64,000 nt of DNA from contig CP124756.1 in assembly GCA_029972225.1 (NCBI GenBank), positions 558,001 through 622,000 on the forward strand, in the 5' to 3' direction. How positions within the stretch are numbered: position 1 is the first letter of the stretch; each line of letters opens with the position of its first letter. Below, one piece after another: positions 8,139 through 17,455 of the stretch. Source of the stretch: Candidatus Thiothrix putei. GTDB taxonomy: Bacteria; Pseudomonadota; Gammaproteobacteria; Thiotrichales; Thiotrichaceae. Position numbers and translations under genes: made by a program. Under the pieces are notes generated by a model. That model saw nothing but the letters and a program-made list of their open reading frames with translations. It ran no database searches and was not told where the DNA came from.

Positions 8139-11100
8139 ATCCCATGCCCAAATTCCAGGAAGAATACAGTGCCAAACTCCCAGCCTTGGCACTGTTAAGC
8201 CAACTGGGTTGGTCATTCCTCTCCCCGCAACAGGCAGTCATTGCCCGCCACGGTCATTACGATCAGGTAGTGTTGCGCGACATCTTGCGTAGCGAATTGC
8301 AAAAACGCCGTTTCACCTTCGCAGGGCGTGAATACGCCCTGTCGAGCCACGCGCTGGATAACCTGATTGCCGAAGTGTGCAGCCCTGCCCTCAACGAAGG
8401 TTTGCTGTCTGCTAATGAAAAGCTCTACAACCACCTGCTGTACGGCATTTCCATCACCGAATTTGTCGACGGCAAAAAAGCCAACCCGACCATTGCCCTG
8501 ATCGACTGGCACAACCCCGCCAACAACCATTTCAGCTTTACCGAAGAATTCAGCATTACCCGCGCGGGTGGTGTCGATACGCGCCGCCCGGACATCGTGT
8601 GTTTCGTCAACGGCATCCCGTTGGTAGTCATCGAAGCCAAACGCCCCAATGGTCACACGAAAAAAGCCCCGACCATCGACGAAGGCATTTCGCAAAGCCT
8701 GCGCAACCAACGCCCCGACGAAATCCCGCACCTGTTCGCCTACAGCCAATTATTGCTCTCCATCAATGGTGCAGAAGGTCGTTACGCAACCTGTGCCACC
8801 CCAACCAAATTCTGGTCAGCATGGCGCGAGGAAGACATCAGCCCTGCGGAAATGCACGCCATCAAAAACCGCCCACTGACCGCGCTGCAAACCGAAATCC
8901 TGTTTGCCCACCGCACTGCCCAAGATTGGGCATGGTATCAGGCTTGGAGTGCCGCTGAATTGGCAGTGACAGGTCAAGATCATCTGCTGATTAGCCTGTT
9001 ACAACCGCAACGCTTATTGGAAATGGTGCGGTTTTACACCCTATTCGACAAAAAGGTTGGCAAGATTGTTGCGCGTTATCAGCAAGTGTTTGCGATTAAA
9101 CGGCTGATTGAGCGATTGACGGGGATAGACCCCCTCCCGGCCTCCCCCTTGCCAGGGGGAGGAGATAAGAACATGGTGCGGGATTCTTGCTCCCTCCCCT
9201 GGCAAGGGGAGGGTTGGGGTGGGGTCTCTTCACGCGGCGGCGTTATCTGGCACACCACCGGCTCAGGCAAATCCTTCACAATGGTATTCTTAAGCAAAGC
9301 CCTGATCCTGCACGATTCCCTCAAGCACTGCCGCATTCTGGTTGTCACCGACCGGGTGGATTTGGAAAGCCAACTCAGTAAAACCTTCACTTCCGGCGGC
9401 GAGTTAGCCAGCAAAAAAGACAAAGAAGCGGCAATGGCAACCTCTGGCAAACGCCTTGCCGAACAGATTGGCAAAGGCACGGAACGCATTATGTTTTCCC
9501 TCATCCAGAAGTTTAACAGTGCCACCAAACTCCCCGAATGCCGCAACCCCAGCCCCAATATTATTGTGCTGATCGACGAAGGCCACCGCAGCCAAGGCGG
9601 CGAAAACCACATCCGCATGAAACAGGCATTACCCAAAGCCGCGTTTGTGGCGTTTACTGGCACACCCTTGCTGAAAGACGACAAGACCGAAGGCAAATTC
9701 GGCAAGATCATTCACGCCTACACCATGCAACGCGCCGTGGATGACCAGACCGTTACGCCCTTGTTGTACGAAGAGCGCATTCCCGATCTGGATGTCAACG
9801 AACGCGCCATTGATAGCTGGTTCGAGCGTATTACCGAAGGCTTGACCGCTGAACAAAAAACCGACCTGAAACGCAAGTTTGCCCGCAAAGGCGAAATCTA
9901 CAGCGTGGATGACCGCATCCGCCTGATTGCGCTCGACATTGCCAACCACTTTGTGAAAAACATCGACGACGGCTTGAAAGGGCAACTCGCTTGCGACAGC
10001 AAAGCCTCCGCCATCAAGTACAAACAATACCTCGACGAAGCCGGATTGTTTGAATCCGCCGTGGTCATGAGTCCGCCCGATACCCGCGAAGGCAATACCG
10101 ATGTGGATGAAGCCGCCTTGCCCGCCGTGACTAAATGGTGGAAAGACAATATCGGTTCAGCCGACGAACAAGCCTATACCAAAGCCATTATCGAGCGTTT
10201 CGACAAAGACGATGCCCTGAAGCTGCTGATTGTGGTGGACAAGCTGCTGACAGGTTTCGACGAGCCGAAAAATACCGTGCTGTATATCGACAAGCCTTTA
10301 AAGCAACACAACCTGATTCAAGCGATTGCGCGAGTGAACCGCTTGCACCCGCTGAAAAAGTTCGGCTTGCTGATCGACTATCGCGGCATTCTGGCGGAAC
10401 TGGATACCACCCTCCAAAAATATCAGGATTTGGCAGCGCGTACCCAAGGTGGTTACGACATCAATGATATTGCGGGTTTGTACAGTCAGATGAGTACCGA
10501 ATACAAACGCTTGCCACAACTTTACAAAACCTTGTGGGCGATTTTTGCTGGGGTTAAAAATAAGCACGACATTGAGCAATTAAGGCAGGTGTTAGTGCCA
10601 AAAATGGTTTATGTTGGGGGAGACCCCCTCCCGGCCTCCCCTTTGCCAGGGGGAGGAGATAAGAACATGGCGCGGGATTCTTGCTCCCTCCCCTGGCAAG
10701 GGGAGGGTTGGGGTGGGGTCAACTCTTCGCAGGAATTAGTCGATGCCAACCTGAAAGTGCGCGAAGACTTCTACGAAGCCCTGACCGCCTTTGCCAGTTG
10801 CCTGAAAGTCGCGCTGCAATCTGCCACCTTCTTTGCCGATACCAGTTTTAGCGATACTGACCGCCGCCATTACAAAGAAACCCTCAAGCAATTTTCCAGC
10901 CTGCGCCAATTGGCAAAACAGGACGCAGGCGAAACCGTCAATTACGACCAGTACGCCGCACAGGTGAAAAAGCTGCTGGACAAGCACGTAGTCGGCGTTG
11001 ACATCAAAGATGCCGATGGCGTTTACGAAGTGAACAAACTGGGGCAAAAGCAAGCACCCGAAGACTGGAGCGCAGACAAGACCCGCAACGAAACCGACAT

Positions 11101-11608
11101 TATCAAAACCCGCGTGACGCGCATGATCGAGCAGGATTTGCGCGATGACCCTTACGCACAAGAAGCCTTTTCCAAACTGCTACGCCAAGCCATTGCCGAC
11201 GCAGAAAAACTGTTCGACCATCCGCTCAAACAATATCTGCTGTTCCACGATTTCGCCGAGCAAGTGCAACAGCGGCGCGTGCCGGATATGCCGAATGTGT
11301 TTGCAGGCAATCACCACGCGCAGGCGTATTTCGGCGTGTTCAAACAAACTTTGCCGGAAGTATTCACGGATGTTGATCAAGCCACGCAAGAGCAATGGGT
11401 GCAACTGGCCTTCGCACTGGATGCGCATGTGGAACAATCCGTCGCCGAACATTCCATCAATCCGCGAAATATCGAAGCCGACATCCGCAAAAAACTGCTG
11501 CCGCTGCTGTTCAAGGAATGCAAAGCGATTGGTGGTGGCATGGATCAGGCTAAGGCAATGGTCGAGCGGGTAGTGCAGATTGTGCGCGTGGGTTTGAGTG
11601 GGGTGTAA
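8135..11608 (+). CDS. hsdR: Type I R-M restriction subunit HsdR with two in-frame repeat insertions
   Basis: Restriction and translocation subunit of system 1, 1157 residues. The endonuclease core (DIVCFVNGIPLVVIEAKRP) lies near residues 150-170. Helicase motifs follow: Walker A HTTGSGKSFTM, the DEAD-like LIDEGHRS, and motif III FTGTPLL. The C-terminal helical domain ends in the usual way. Two 99-bp palindromic repeats are inserted in frame. One lies just upstream of Walker A (9128-9226), the other between the helicase and C-terminal domains (10622-10720). Each adds 33 residues beginning DPLPASPLPGGGDKN. Neither brings a stop or frameshift, and the helicase motifs are unbroken, so activity may survive, but this is untested. 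The start overlaps the previous gene by 4 bp. Confidence 0.93.
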   Translation: MNPMPKFQEEYSAKLPALALLSQLGWSFLSPQQAVIARHGHYDQVVLRDILRSELQKRRFTFAGREYALSSHALDNLIAEVCSPALNEGLLSANEKLYNHLLYGISITEFVDGKKANPTIALIDWHNPANNHFSFTEEFSITRAGGVDTRRPDIVCFVNGIPLVVIEAKRPNGHTKKAPTIDEGISQSLRNQRPDEIPHLFAYSQLLLSINGAEGRYATCATPTKFWSAWREEDISPAEMHAIKNRPLTALQTEILFAHRTAQDWAWYQAWSAAELAVTGQDHLLISLLQPQRLLEMVRFYTLFDKKVGKIVARYQQVFAIKRLIERLTGIDPLPASPLPGGGDKNMVRDSCSLPWQGEGWGGVSSRGGVIWHTTGSGKSFTMVFLSKALILHDSLKHCRILVVTDRVDLESQLSKTFTSGGELASKKDKEAAMATSGKRLAEQIGKGTERIMFSLIQKFNSATKLPECRNPSPNIIVLIDEGHRSQGGENHIRMKQALPKAAFVAFTGTPLLKDDKTEGKFGKIIHAYTMQRAVDDQTVTPLLYEERIPDLDVNERAIDSWFERITEGLTAEQKTDLKRKFARKGEIYSVDDRIRLIALDIANHFVKNIDDGLKGQLACDSKASAIKYKQYLDEAGLFESAVVMSPPDTREGNTDVDEAALPAVTKWWKDNIGSADEQAYTKAIIERFDKDDALKLLIVVDKLLTGFDEPKNTVLYIDKPLKQHNLIQAIARVNRLHPLKKFGLLIDYRGILAELDTTLQKYQDLAARTQGGYDINDIAGLYSQMSTEYKRLPQLYKTLWAIFAGVKNKHDIEQLRQVLVPKMVYVGGDPLPASPLPGGGDKNMARDSCSLPWQGEGWGGVNSSQELVDANLKVREDFYEALTAFASCLKVALQSATFFADTSFSDTDRRHYKETLKQFSSLRQLAKQDAGETVNYDQYAAQVKKLLDKHVVGVDIKDADGVYEVNKLGQKQAPEDWSADKTRNETDIIKTRVTRMIEQDLRDDPYAQEAFSKLLRQAIADAEKLFDHPLKQYLLFHDFAEQVQQRRVPDMPNVFAGNHHAQAYFGVFKQTLPEVFTDVDQATQEQWVQLAFALDAHVEQSVAEHSINPRNIEADIRKKLLPLLFKECKAIGGGMDQAKAMVERVVQIVRVGLSGV
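9128..9226. repeat. 99-bp palindromic repeat inserted in hsdR (copy 1)
   Basis: The copy runs from GACCCCCTCCCGGCC to GGTTGGGGTGGGGTC. Internal arms CTTGCCAGGGGGAGG and CCTCCCCTGGCAAGG can form a long hairpin. Its length is exactly 33 codons. It differs from the copy at 10622-10720 at only a few positions. It is translated within HsdR immediately before the GGVIWHTTGSGKS Walker A segment. Confidence 0.9.
10622..10720. repeat. 99-bp palindromic repeat inserted in hsdR (copy 2)
   Basis: Same length, orientation and nearly the same sequence as the copy at 9128-9226, again in frame and free of stops. It is translated as a Pro/Gly-rich segment beginning DPLPASPLPGGGDKN and ending WQGEGWGGV. It sits between the helicase part and the C-terminal helical part of HsdR, probably at a domain boundary. 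Confidence 0.9.
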
Positions 11609-11612
11609 GGAG

Positions 11613-12335
11613 ATGCTTCAGTTTAGCTATGGCGATGAACAGATTACGTTTGAGCGCTTGCCGCGTAGCGAGGGCATCCAGCGTGTGTTGATCAAGGTTC
11701 ACCCTGATTGCCGGATCGAAGTTGCCGCCCCAGCCCAAGCGGACGATAGCGAAGTGCTGGCAGCGGTGAAAAAGCGCGGTCGCTGGATTTACCAACAACT
11801 GTGCGATTTTCGCCAACAATCCGCCTACGTTACCCCACGGCAATACATCAGCGGCGAAAGCCATTATTACTTGGGCAAACAATACTTGCTGAAAGTGCTG
11901 GAAGACCCCAATGCCACGTCGCAGGTAAAACTGTTACGCGGCAAACTGGAAGTGACGCTACGTCAGAAGAGTATAGCGAAAGTGGAGCAGCTTCTGGGCG
12001 ATTGGTACAAAGTACGCGCAAAAGAAGTGTTTGCCAAACGACTGGATGCCATGCTGGAACAGGCTCTTTGGGTGGCTGAACGTCCACCGTTACGCATCCT
12101 CACCATGCACACCCAATGGGGCAGTTGTTCACCCCAGGGCAGGCTGACGCTGAACCCGCATCTGGTTAAAGCCCCACGCGAGTGCATTGACTACGTGATT
12201 CTGCATGAGTTGTGTCATCTTGCTGAACATAATCACAGCGAACGCTTTTACCGTTTGCTGTCTCAGGTGATGCCCAGTTGGGAAGAGGTGAAAGCTCGAC
12301 TGGATGCAAGGGCGGGGTATTATGTGTTGGCATGA
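11613..12335 (+). CDS. YgjP-like M48-type metallopeptidase
   Basis: A 240-residue protein of the YgjP/WLM zinc metalloprotease family. Near residue 165 is the WGSCSPQGRLTLNPHLVKAP segment diagnostic of this group. The zinc site HELCHLAEHNH follows. I chose ATG 11613, although GGAG abuts it closely; an in-frame GTG at 11598 overlapping hsdR is the alternative. It lies right after hsdR, a common arrangement in type I loci, but no mechanistic link is established. It ends the first island. Confidence 0.85.
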   Translation: MLQFSYGDEQITFERLPRSEGIQRVLIKVHPDCRIEVAAPAQADDSEVLAAVKKRGRWIYQQLCDFRQQSAYVTPRQYISGESHYYLGKQYLLKVLEDPNATSQVKLLRGKLEVTLRQKSIAKVEQLLGDWYKVRAKEVFAKRLDAMLEQALWVAERPPLRILTMHTQWGSCSPQGRLTLNPHLVKAPRECIDYVILHELCHLAEHNHSERFYRLLSQVMPSWEEVKARLDARAGYYVLA

Positions 12336-12387
12336 AAACTGCTCTGTGAATGTGCAAACGTTATATTTCCTCTATCTAGGTTAAGTA

Positions 12388-12876
12388 ATGCTAAAAATTG
12401 AACGTATTCTTGATAAAAGCAGCGTACCGCCCCGTCAGCCGCACCTGTCGCTGACCCTGCCGCACGAACGCCGCATTATCAGCCGCCAGCGCGTCACCCT
12501 CGACGATGGCAGTGATGCAGGCTTATTCCTGCCACGCGGTTCCAGCCTGCAACACGGCGATGTCCTGCAAGGTGCCAGCGGTGCACTCATCCGCATCCAA
12601 GCCGCGCCCGAAACCGTGTCCACCCTGACTTGCGCCGACCCGTGGTTGCTGGCACGTGCCTGTTACCACCTCGGCAACCGTCATGTGCCCGTGCAAATCA
12701 TGCCGGGCATGATCCGTTACCAACACGACCATGTGCTGGACGATATGCTGCACGGTTTAGGCTTGCATGTGGTGGTGGAACAAGCGCCATTCGAGCCGGA
12801 AGCGGGCGCGTATGGCGGCGGGCATTCGCACGGACATCATCATGACCATGATCACGCGCATTCCCATGATCACTGA
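12388..12876 (+). CDS. ureE: Urease accessory protein UreE
   Basis: Nickel-binding chaperone that passes Ni(II) to the UreG/UreF/UreD complex for urease maturation. The 162-residue protein has the UreE N-terminal peptide-binding fold ([11 protein letters not shown]). The C-terminal metal-binding domain includes [13 protein letters not shown] and the [10 protein letters not shown] segment. It ends in a His-rich tail ([17 protein letters not shown]) typical of many UreE proteins. It overlaps ureF by 11 bp. No ureA, ureB, ureC or ureD precedes it; the neighbour upstream is the type I island. Confidence 0.95.
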   Translation: MLKIERILDKSSVPPRQPHLSLTLPHERRIISRQRVTLDDGSDAGLFLPRGSSLQHGDVLQGASGALIRIQAAPETVSTLTCADPWLLARACYHLGNRHVPVQIMPGMIRYQHDHVLDDMLHGLGLHVVVEQAPFEPEAGAYGGGHSHGHHHDHDHAHSHDH

Positions 12877-13540
12877 CCTCGCGCTGCTGCGCCTGCTGCA
12901 TCTGGTCAGCCCGACCTTGCCGATTGGTTCGTTTACCTATTCGCAGGGGATCGAATGGGCGGTGGAATGCGGCTGGATTGCTACCCCCACCGATTTGCAA
13001 AACTGGTTGGCAAGCCAGTTGCACAGCGGCATGACACATCTGGATATTCCGGTATTGCAACGCCTGTATCACGCGGTGGAACGCGCTGATGTGGAAACGT
13101 TGGAATACTGGATTCACACCCTCAATGCCAGTCGCGAAACCAGCGAATTATTGCTGGAAGAAAAGAATCGCGGGCGGGCGCTGACTGATTTGCTGATTGC
13201 GCTGGAAATCCCCAATGCTGCCCGCTGGAAACCGCTGCTGGCACAAAGCCAATCTGCTGCTTTCGCACTCGCTGCGGTGCATTGGCAAATCCCGCTGCAA
13301 CAAACAGCTTACGGCTACGTGTGGAGCTGGCTGGAAAATCTGGTGCTGTCAGCGGTGAAAATCATCCCGCTGGGGCAAACTCAGGGGCAAAAAATCCTGC
13401 ATGAAATGATGGCGTTGCTGCCGGAAGTGGTGGCGCAAGGTTTGCAAATAGCGGATGACGACATTGGCGCGTCGTCACCCGCGTTAGCCATTGCCAGCAG
13501 TCGCCATGAAACCCAATACACCCGTTTGTTTAGATCGTGA
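12866..13540 (+). CDS. ureF: Urease accessory protein UreF
   Basis: Cytoplasmic urease maturation factor that gates UreG GTPase activity in the apo-urease complex. It reads [29 protein letters not shown] at the start, a clear UreF signature, and is all-helical for about 224 residues. I chose ATG 12866, inside the ureE stop region, because homology starts there; an in-frame ATG at 12842 would extend it through the codons of the ureE His tail. Its stop borders a palindromic repeat that separates it from ureG. Confidence 0.93.
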   Translation: MITDLALLRLLHLVSPTLPIGSFTYSQGIEWAVECGWIATPTDLQNWLASQLHSGMTHLDIPVLQRLYHAVERADVETLEYWIHTLNASRETSELLLEEKNRGRALTDLLIALEIPNAARWKPLLAQSQSAAFALAAVHWQIPLQQTAYGYVWSWLENLVLSAVKIIPLGQTQGQKILHEMMALLPEVVAQGLQIADDDIGASSPALAIASSRHETQYTRLFRS

Positions 13541-13643
13541 AGAAACCCCTCCTAACCTCCCCTTATCAGGGGAGGAACAAGAAGGCGGCGCATCTTTCTT
13601 ACTCCCTTCCCTGATAAGGGGAGGGTTGGGGAGGGGTTTCTTC
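13539..13643. repeat. Palindromic repeat between ureF and ureG
   Basis: Begins GAAGAAACCCCTCC and ends GGAGGGGTTTCTTC, perfect inverse complements. Inner arms CCCCTTATCAGGGGAGG and CCTGATAAGGGGAGGG form further hairpins. It belongs to the same style of repeat as those in hsdR but with variant outer ends. It overlaps the last bases of ureF and leaves ureG its own ribosome site (AAAGGAGAAA, 13648-13657). Confidence 0.85.
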
Positions 13644-13662
13644 AACAAAGGAGAAAGTAACT

Positions 13663-14271
13663 ATGTCCAATCCATTGAGAGTCGGTGTCGGCGGTCCGGT
13701 CGGTTCCGGCAAAACCGCGCTGCTGGATGCGCTGTGCAAAGCCATGCGCGACACTTACGACATCGCCGTTGTGACCAATGACATTTACACGCAGGAAGAT
13801 GCGCAATTTCTGATGCGTAGCGAAGCCCTGCCCGTGGAACGCATTGTCGGCGTGGAAACCGGCGGGTGTCCGCATACTGCCATCCGCGAAGATGCGTCCA
13901 TGAATCTGGCTGCGGTGGAAGATCTGCAAATCCGCTTCCCCGATCTTGACCTGATTTTCATCGAAAGTGGTGGTGATAATCTGTCAGCAACCTTTAGCCC
14001 TGAACTCGCGGATTTAACCATTTACGTGATTGACGTGGCGGAAGGCGAAAAGATTCCGCGCAAAGGTGGCCCCGGGATTACCCGTTCCGACTTGCTGGTG
14101 ATCAACAAGATCGACCTTGCACCTTACGTAGGGGCGTCGCTGGAAGTGATGGAGAGCGACAGCAAACGGATGCGCGGTGAACGTCCGTTTGTGTTTACCA
14201 ACTTGAAGGAAAAGTTGGGCTTGCAGACGATCATTGATTTCATCGTCCACAAGGGGATGCTGCGGGCGTAA
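13663..14271 (+). CDS. ureG: Urease accessory GTPase UreG
   Basis: SIMIBI-class GTPase that delivers nickel to urease. The 202-residue protein has the P-loop [11 protein letters not shown] (residues ~9-19), the metal-binding [11 protein letters not shown] motif with invariant Cys-Pro-His (~65-75), [13 protein letters not shown] (switch region) and [10 protein letters not shown] for guanine specificity. All catalytic elements are present. It ends 3 bp before the convergent ubiK. Confidence 0.96.
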   Translation: MSNPLRVGVGGPVGSGKTALLDALCKAMRDTYDIAVVTNDIYTQEDAQFLMRSEALPVERIVGVETGGCPHTAIREDASMNLAAVEDLQIRFPDLDLIFIESGGDNLSATFSPELADLTIYVIDVAEGEKIPRKGGPGITRSDLLVINKIDLAPYVGASLEVMESDSKRMRGERPFVFTNLKEKLGLQTIIDFIVHKGMLRA

Positions 14272-14274
14272 GGC

Positions 14275-14538
14275 TTACGCGCTCGCTTGTACTTGGCTTT
14301 GCTGGGCTTCGAGTTCAGCAAGCCGCTTTTCCAACGCTTCCAGCTTTTCACGGGTACGCAGCAGTACCGCGCTCTGAATATCGAATTCTTCCCGCGTGAC
14401 CAGGTTCATCTTTTGCAGGCCGCCTTCGAGCAGGCCGCGCATGTTTTTTTCCACGTCTTCCTGCATGTGACGTACCGGTTCGGGCAGCAGGGCTGAGAGT
14501 TTCTTTGCCAGATCGTCGAGGTTGCCAAAGCTTTGCAT
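14275..14538 (-). CDS. ubiK: Ubiquinone biosynthesis accessory factor UbiK (BMFP family)
   Basis: An 87-residue YqiC/BMFP-family protein that assists the soluble Ubi complex in aerobic ubiquinone synthesis. The N-terminal part (LDDLAKKLSALLPEPVRHMQ) and the C-terminal coiled coil (REKLEALEKRLAELEAQ) match the family in order and length. It is convergent with ureG and has its own promoter region shared with the divergent glnK upstream area. Confidence 0.88.
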   Translation of the reverse strand: MQSFGNLDDLAKKLSALLPEPVRHMQEDVEKNMRGLLEGGLQKMNLVTREEFDIQSAVLLRTREKLEALEKRLAELEAQQSQVQASA

Positions 14539-14631
14539 GATGTGTTCCTTAAACTAAGTGGATGCCCGGATTGTAGCAAATTCGGTGACAGTGCGGTTAT
14601 GTGGTGGGCTTAGTGCATTAATACCGACCAA

Positions 14632-14647
14632 TGCACTATTATGGTGC
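14632..14647 (+). promoter_or_regulatory. NtrC-binding site upstream of glnK
   Basis: TGCACTATTATGGTGC fits the NtrC consensus GCAC-Y-N5-R-GTGC exactly. It lies about 110 bp upstream of the sigma-54 promoter, the normal enhancer distance. An adjacent 9-bp inverted repeat (TAGTGCATT 14611-14619 / AATGCACTA 14630-14638) may add a second half-site. This indicates nitrogen-limitation control. Confidence 0.8.
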
Positions 14648-14741
14648 TGATGCACGCTCCGAAAAGGGGATAAGTCGACTAAATGGTGTTTTTTTAAACA
14701 ATTACTAGCTGTGCCTTGTGGTCATGCGGCTTCTGAGTGAT

Positions 14742-14757
14742 TGGCACGTCAATTGCA
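14742..14757 (+). promoter_or_regulatory. Sigma-54 promoter of glnK-amtB
   Basis: TGGCACGTCAATTGCA holds GG at the -24 position and GC at the -12 position with the required spacing (consensus TGGCAC-N5-TTGCA). It lies 59 bp upstream of the glnK ATG, pointing the right way. Confidence 0.88.
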
Positions 14758-14800
14758 CCATGCTTGGCGTTAAGCAATTAAATTTGGCATCCCTAACTAG

Positions 14801-15154
<354 letters not shown>

Positions 15155-15169
15155 GGAAGGGGGAATTCC

Positions 15170-16495
15170 ATGAATATTCGTCTTGGTTTAATGATGCTGG
15201 CAGCCGTACTGGGTATTTCCGGTGTGGCAATGGCTGACGAAGTGGCTGCGGCTCCTGTGCCGGATAAAGGGGATACCGCGTGGATGATGCTGTCCACTTT
15301 GCTGGTTATTCTGATGATTGTACCGGGTATGGCACTGTTCTACGGCGGTTTGGTTCGCGCTAAAAACATGTTGTCTGTGTTGACGCAGGTGATGGCTATT
15401 TTCTGCATGATTTCGCTATTGTGGGCGATTTACGGTTATTCACTGGCATTCGGCGATGGCGGCAGCTTGAACTGGATGATTGGGGATTTCTCTAAACTGT
15501 TCTTGGCGGGCATTACCGCTGATAGCACTGCGGCTACCTTCACGGATGGCGTGGTCATTCCTGAATTGATATTCGTGTCCTTCCAGTTGACGTTTGCGGC
15601 AATTACCGTGGCACTGATTGTGGGCGGTTTGGCTGAACGGGTGAAATTTTCTGCCCTGATGATCTTCGGCGCATTGTGGTTCACCTTCTCTTACCTGCCA
15701 ATCACGCACATGGTGTGGGCAACGGGCGGTTACTTGTTTGAAGCCGGTGATTTAGACTTCGCGGGTGGTACAGTCGTACACATCAATGCGGGTATCGCAG
15801 CACTGGTGGGGGCCATTGTACTGGGTAAGCGGGTTGGTTTTGGGCGTGACCCGATGCAACCACACAATCTGCCAATGACCATGATCGGTGCATCGTTGCT
15901 GTGGGTCGGTTGGTTCGGTTTCAACGCTGGTTCTAATCTGGAAGCGAATGGCGGCGCTGGTTTGGCTTTCATTAACACCATTTTGGCGACAGCGGCTGGC
16001 GGTATGGCGTGGATGTTGACTGAGTGGTTATTGCGCGGCAAGCCATCCATGTTAGGTGTGGCTTCTGGTGTTGTCGCAGGCTTGGTTGCGGTAACACCGG
16101 CTGCGGGTTTGGTGGGGCCGATGGGCGCTATCGTACTGGGTGCTATCGCCGGTGCATTGTGCTTGTGGGGCGTGACTGGCCTGAAGAAAATGCTGGGCTA
16201 CGATGATAGCTTGGACGTTTTCGGTATCCACGGTCTGGGCGGTATCATTGGTGCGATTGGTACGGGTATCTTTGTTTCCCCAGCTTTAGGCGGTGTCGGT
16301 GTAGACGACTACTCAATGGGTGGGCAAGTCATTACCCAAGCATCAGGTGTTTTATTAACCGTCGTTTGGTCTGGTATCGTGAGCTTTGTGTTGTTCAAAT
16401 TGATCGACATGACCATGGGGCTGCGGGTATCGGAAGAAGAAGAACGCCAAGGTTTGGATACTGCTTCCCACGGGGAACGCGCTTATTCCATGTAA
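15170..16495 (+). CDS. amtB: Ammonium transporter AmtB
   Basis: Inner-membrane ammonium channel, 441 residues. A cleavable signal peptide (about residues 1-22, ending VAMA) is followed by a periplasmic start and 11 predicted membrane helices. Recognisable family segments are MALFYGGLVRAKN, the pore histidine regions WVGWFGFNAGS and FGIHGLGGIIG, and the C-terminal tail LRVSEEEERQGLD that contacts GlnK. It is co-transcribed with glnK and followed by a clear terminator. Confidence 0.95.
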   Translation: MNIRLGLMMLAAVLGISGVAMADEVAAAPVPDKGDTAWMMLSTLLVILMIVPGMALFYGGLVRAKNMLSVLTQVMAIFCMISLLWAIYGYSLAFGDGGSLNWMIGDFSKLFLAGITADSTAATFTDGVVIPELIFVSFQLTFAAITVALIVGGLAERVKFSALMIFGALWFTFSYLPITHMVWATGGYLFEAGDLDFAGGTVVHINAGIAALVGAIVLGKRVGFGRDPMQPHNLPMTMIGASLLWVGWFGFNAGSNLEANGGAGLAFINTILATAAGGMAWMLTEWLLRGKPSMLGVASGVVAGLVAVTPAAGLVGPMGAIVLGAIAGALCLWGVTGLKKMLGYDDSLDVFGIHGLGGIIGAIGTGIFVSPALGGVGVDDYSMGGQVITQASGVLLTVVWSGIVSFVLFKLIDMTMGLRVSEEEERQGLDTASHGERAYSM

Positions 16496-16535
16496 TGATT
16501 TAATGTTCAACTGACTATTCTTCGAGTCGATTTGC

Positions 16536-16563
16536 GGCGGGATTAATACTCCCGCCTTTTTTT
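16536..16563 (+). terminator. Rho-independent terminator after amtB
   Basis: A 7-bp stem GGCGGGA/TCCCGCC with a 7-nt loop is followed by a run of T, 41 bp after the amtB stop. Confidence 0.88.
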
Positions 16564-16785
16564 GTGCGGAAGAAACCCCCTCTAACTCCACTGCCAACGC
16601 CCACGATGCGTTTTTCAAATGCCGCCACCGTAGCCTCCCTTTTGCTCAGGTGTTAACCATGATTTTACGGAAAAGCGTCAAACCGCTGCAAATGTTGTAC
16701 GATGTCCTCAACCGAGTAGCCGTCGATGCTACCATAAGCGCAAAAAGAAGCTACCAACGTACCGAAGACAAACATGCCTGTGAGG
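16564..16785. other. Gap with a half palindromic repeat and a possible small ORF
   Basis: Bases 16569-16589 (GAAGAAACCCCCTCTAACTCC) look like one arm of the repeat between ureF and ureG, without its partner. On the minus strand, 16665-16775 could encode a 36-residue hydrophobic peptide starting MFVFGTLVASF. It has no family I know and may be chance. Nothing else is seen here. Confidence 0.35.
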
Positions 16786-17455
16786 CTAAACACCAGTAGT
16801 CGATGGCATTCGATAAACCGCTCGTCGTTCCGCCAATGCGCTCTCAAGCAAACTGCGATCACGCTCCAGCTCCAGCCGCAATTCCTCTTCGGTCGGCAGG
16901 TACAGGCTGTATTTGCTGGCAAACAAGTGCGGGTTATCGGCGAGTTGTGAATATTTGGCAACGGCTTGATTACGCTCGGAACACAGCAGCAAACCCAGCG
17001 TCGGGTTATCGCCTTCGCCCCGGTATTGCTCCTCGAACGCACGCACGTACATATCCATTTGCCCGACATCCTGATGCGTCAGCTTGCCGATCTTGAGGTC
17101 AATTAGCACAAAGCATTTCAGCAGGTAGTTGTAGAACACTAAGTCGACGAAGAACTCTTCGCCTTCGACCCGCAGGTGTTTTTGCCGTGCGACGAAGGCG
17201 AAGCCTTTGCCGAGTTCCATCAGGAATTGTTGGAGCTGGTTGATCAAACCTTGTTCCAAATCTTTCTCGTACAAACCCGCATCCACCTTGGCTTGCAGAA
17301 ATTCCAGCACGTAAGGGTCACGGATGAAATCACGCGGATCGGGTGGTGCTTGTTCGGCAATCAATTGTCGGGCTTCAGCGGCAACCCCTGCCTTGTGAGC
17401 ATCGCCGCTGGACAGTAAGCGCTCGTAAAATAAAGTGCTGATTTGGCGGTCAAGG

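Noticed and set aside
9128..10720. Two identical repeats as a CRISPR-like array
   Set aside because: They are palindromic, 1.4 kb apart, inside one coding gene, and lack spacers; no cas genes occur in the window.
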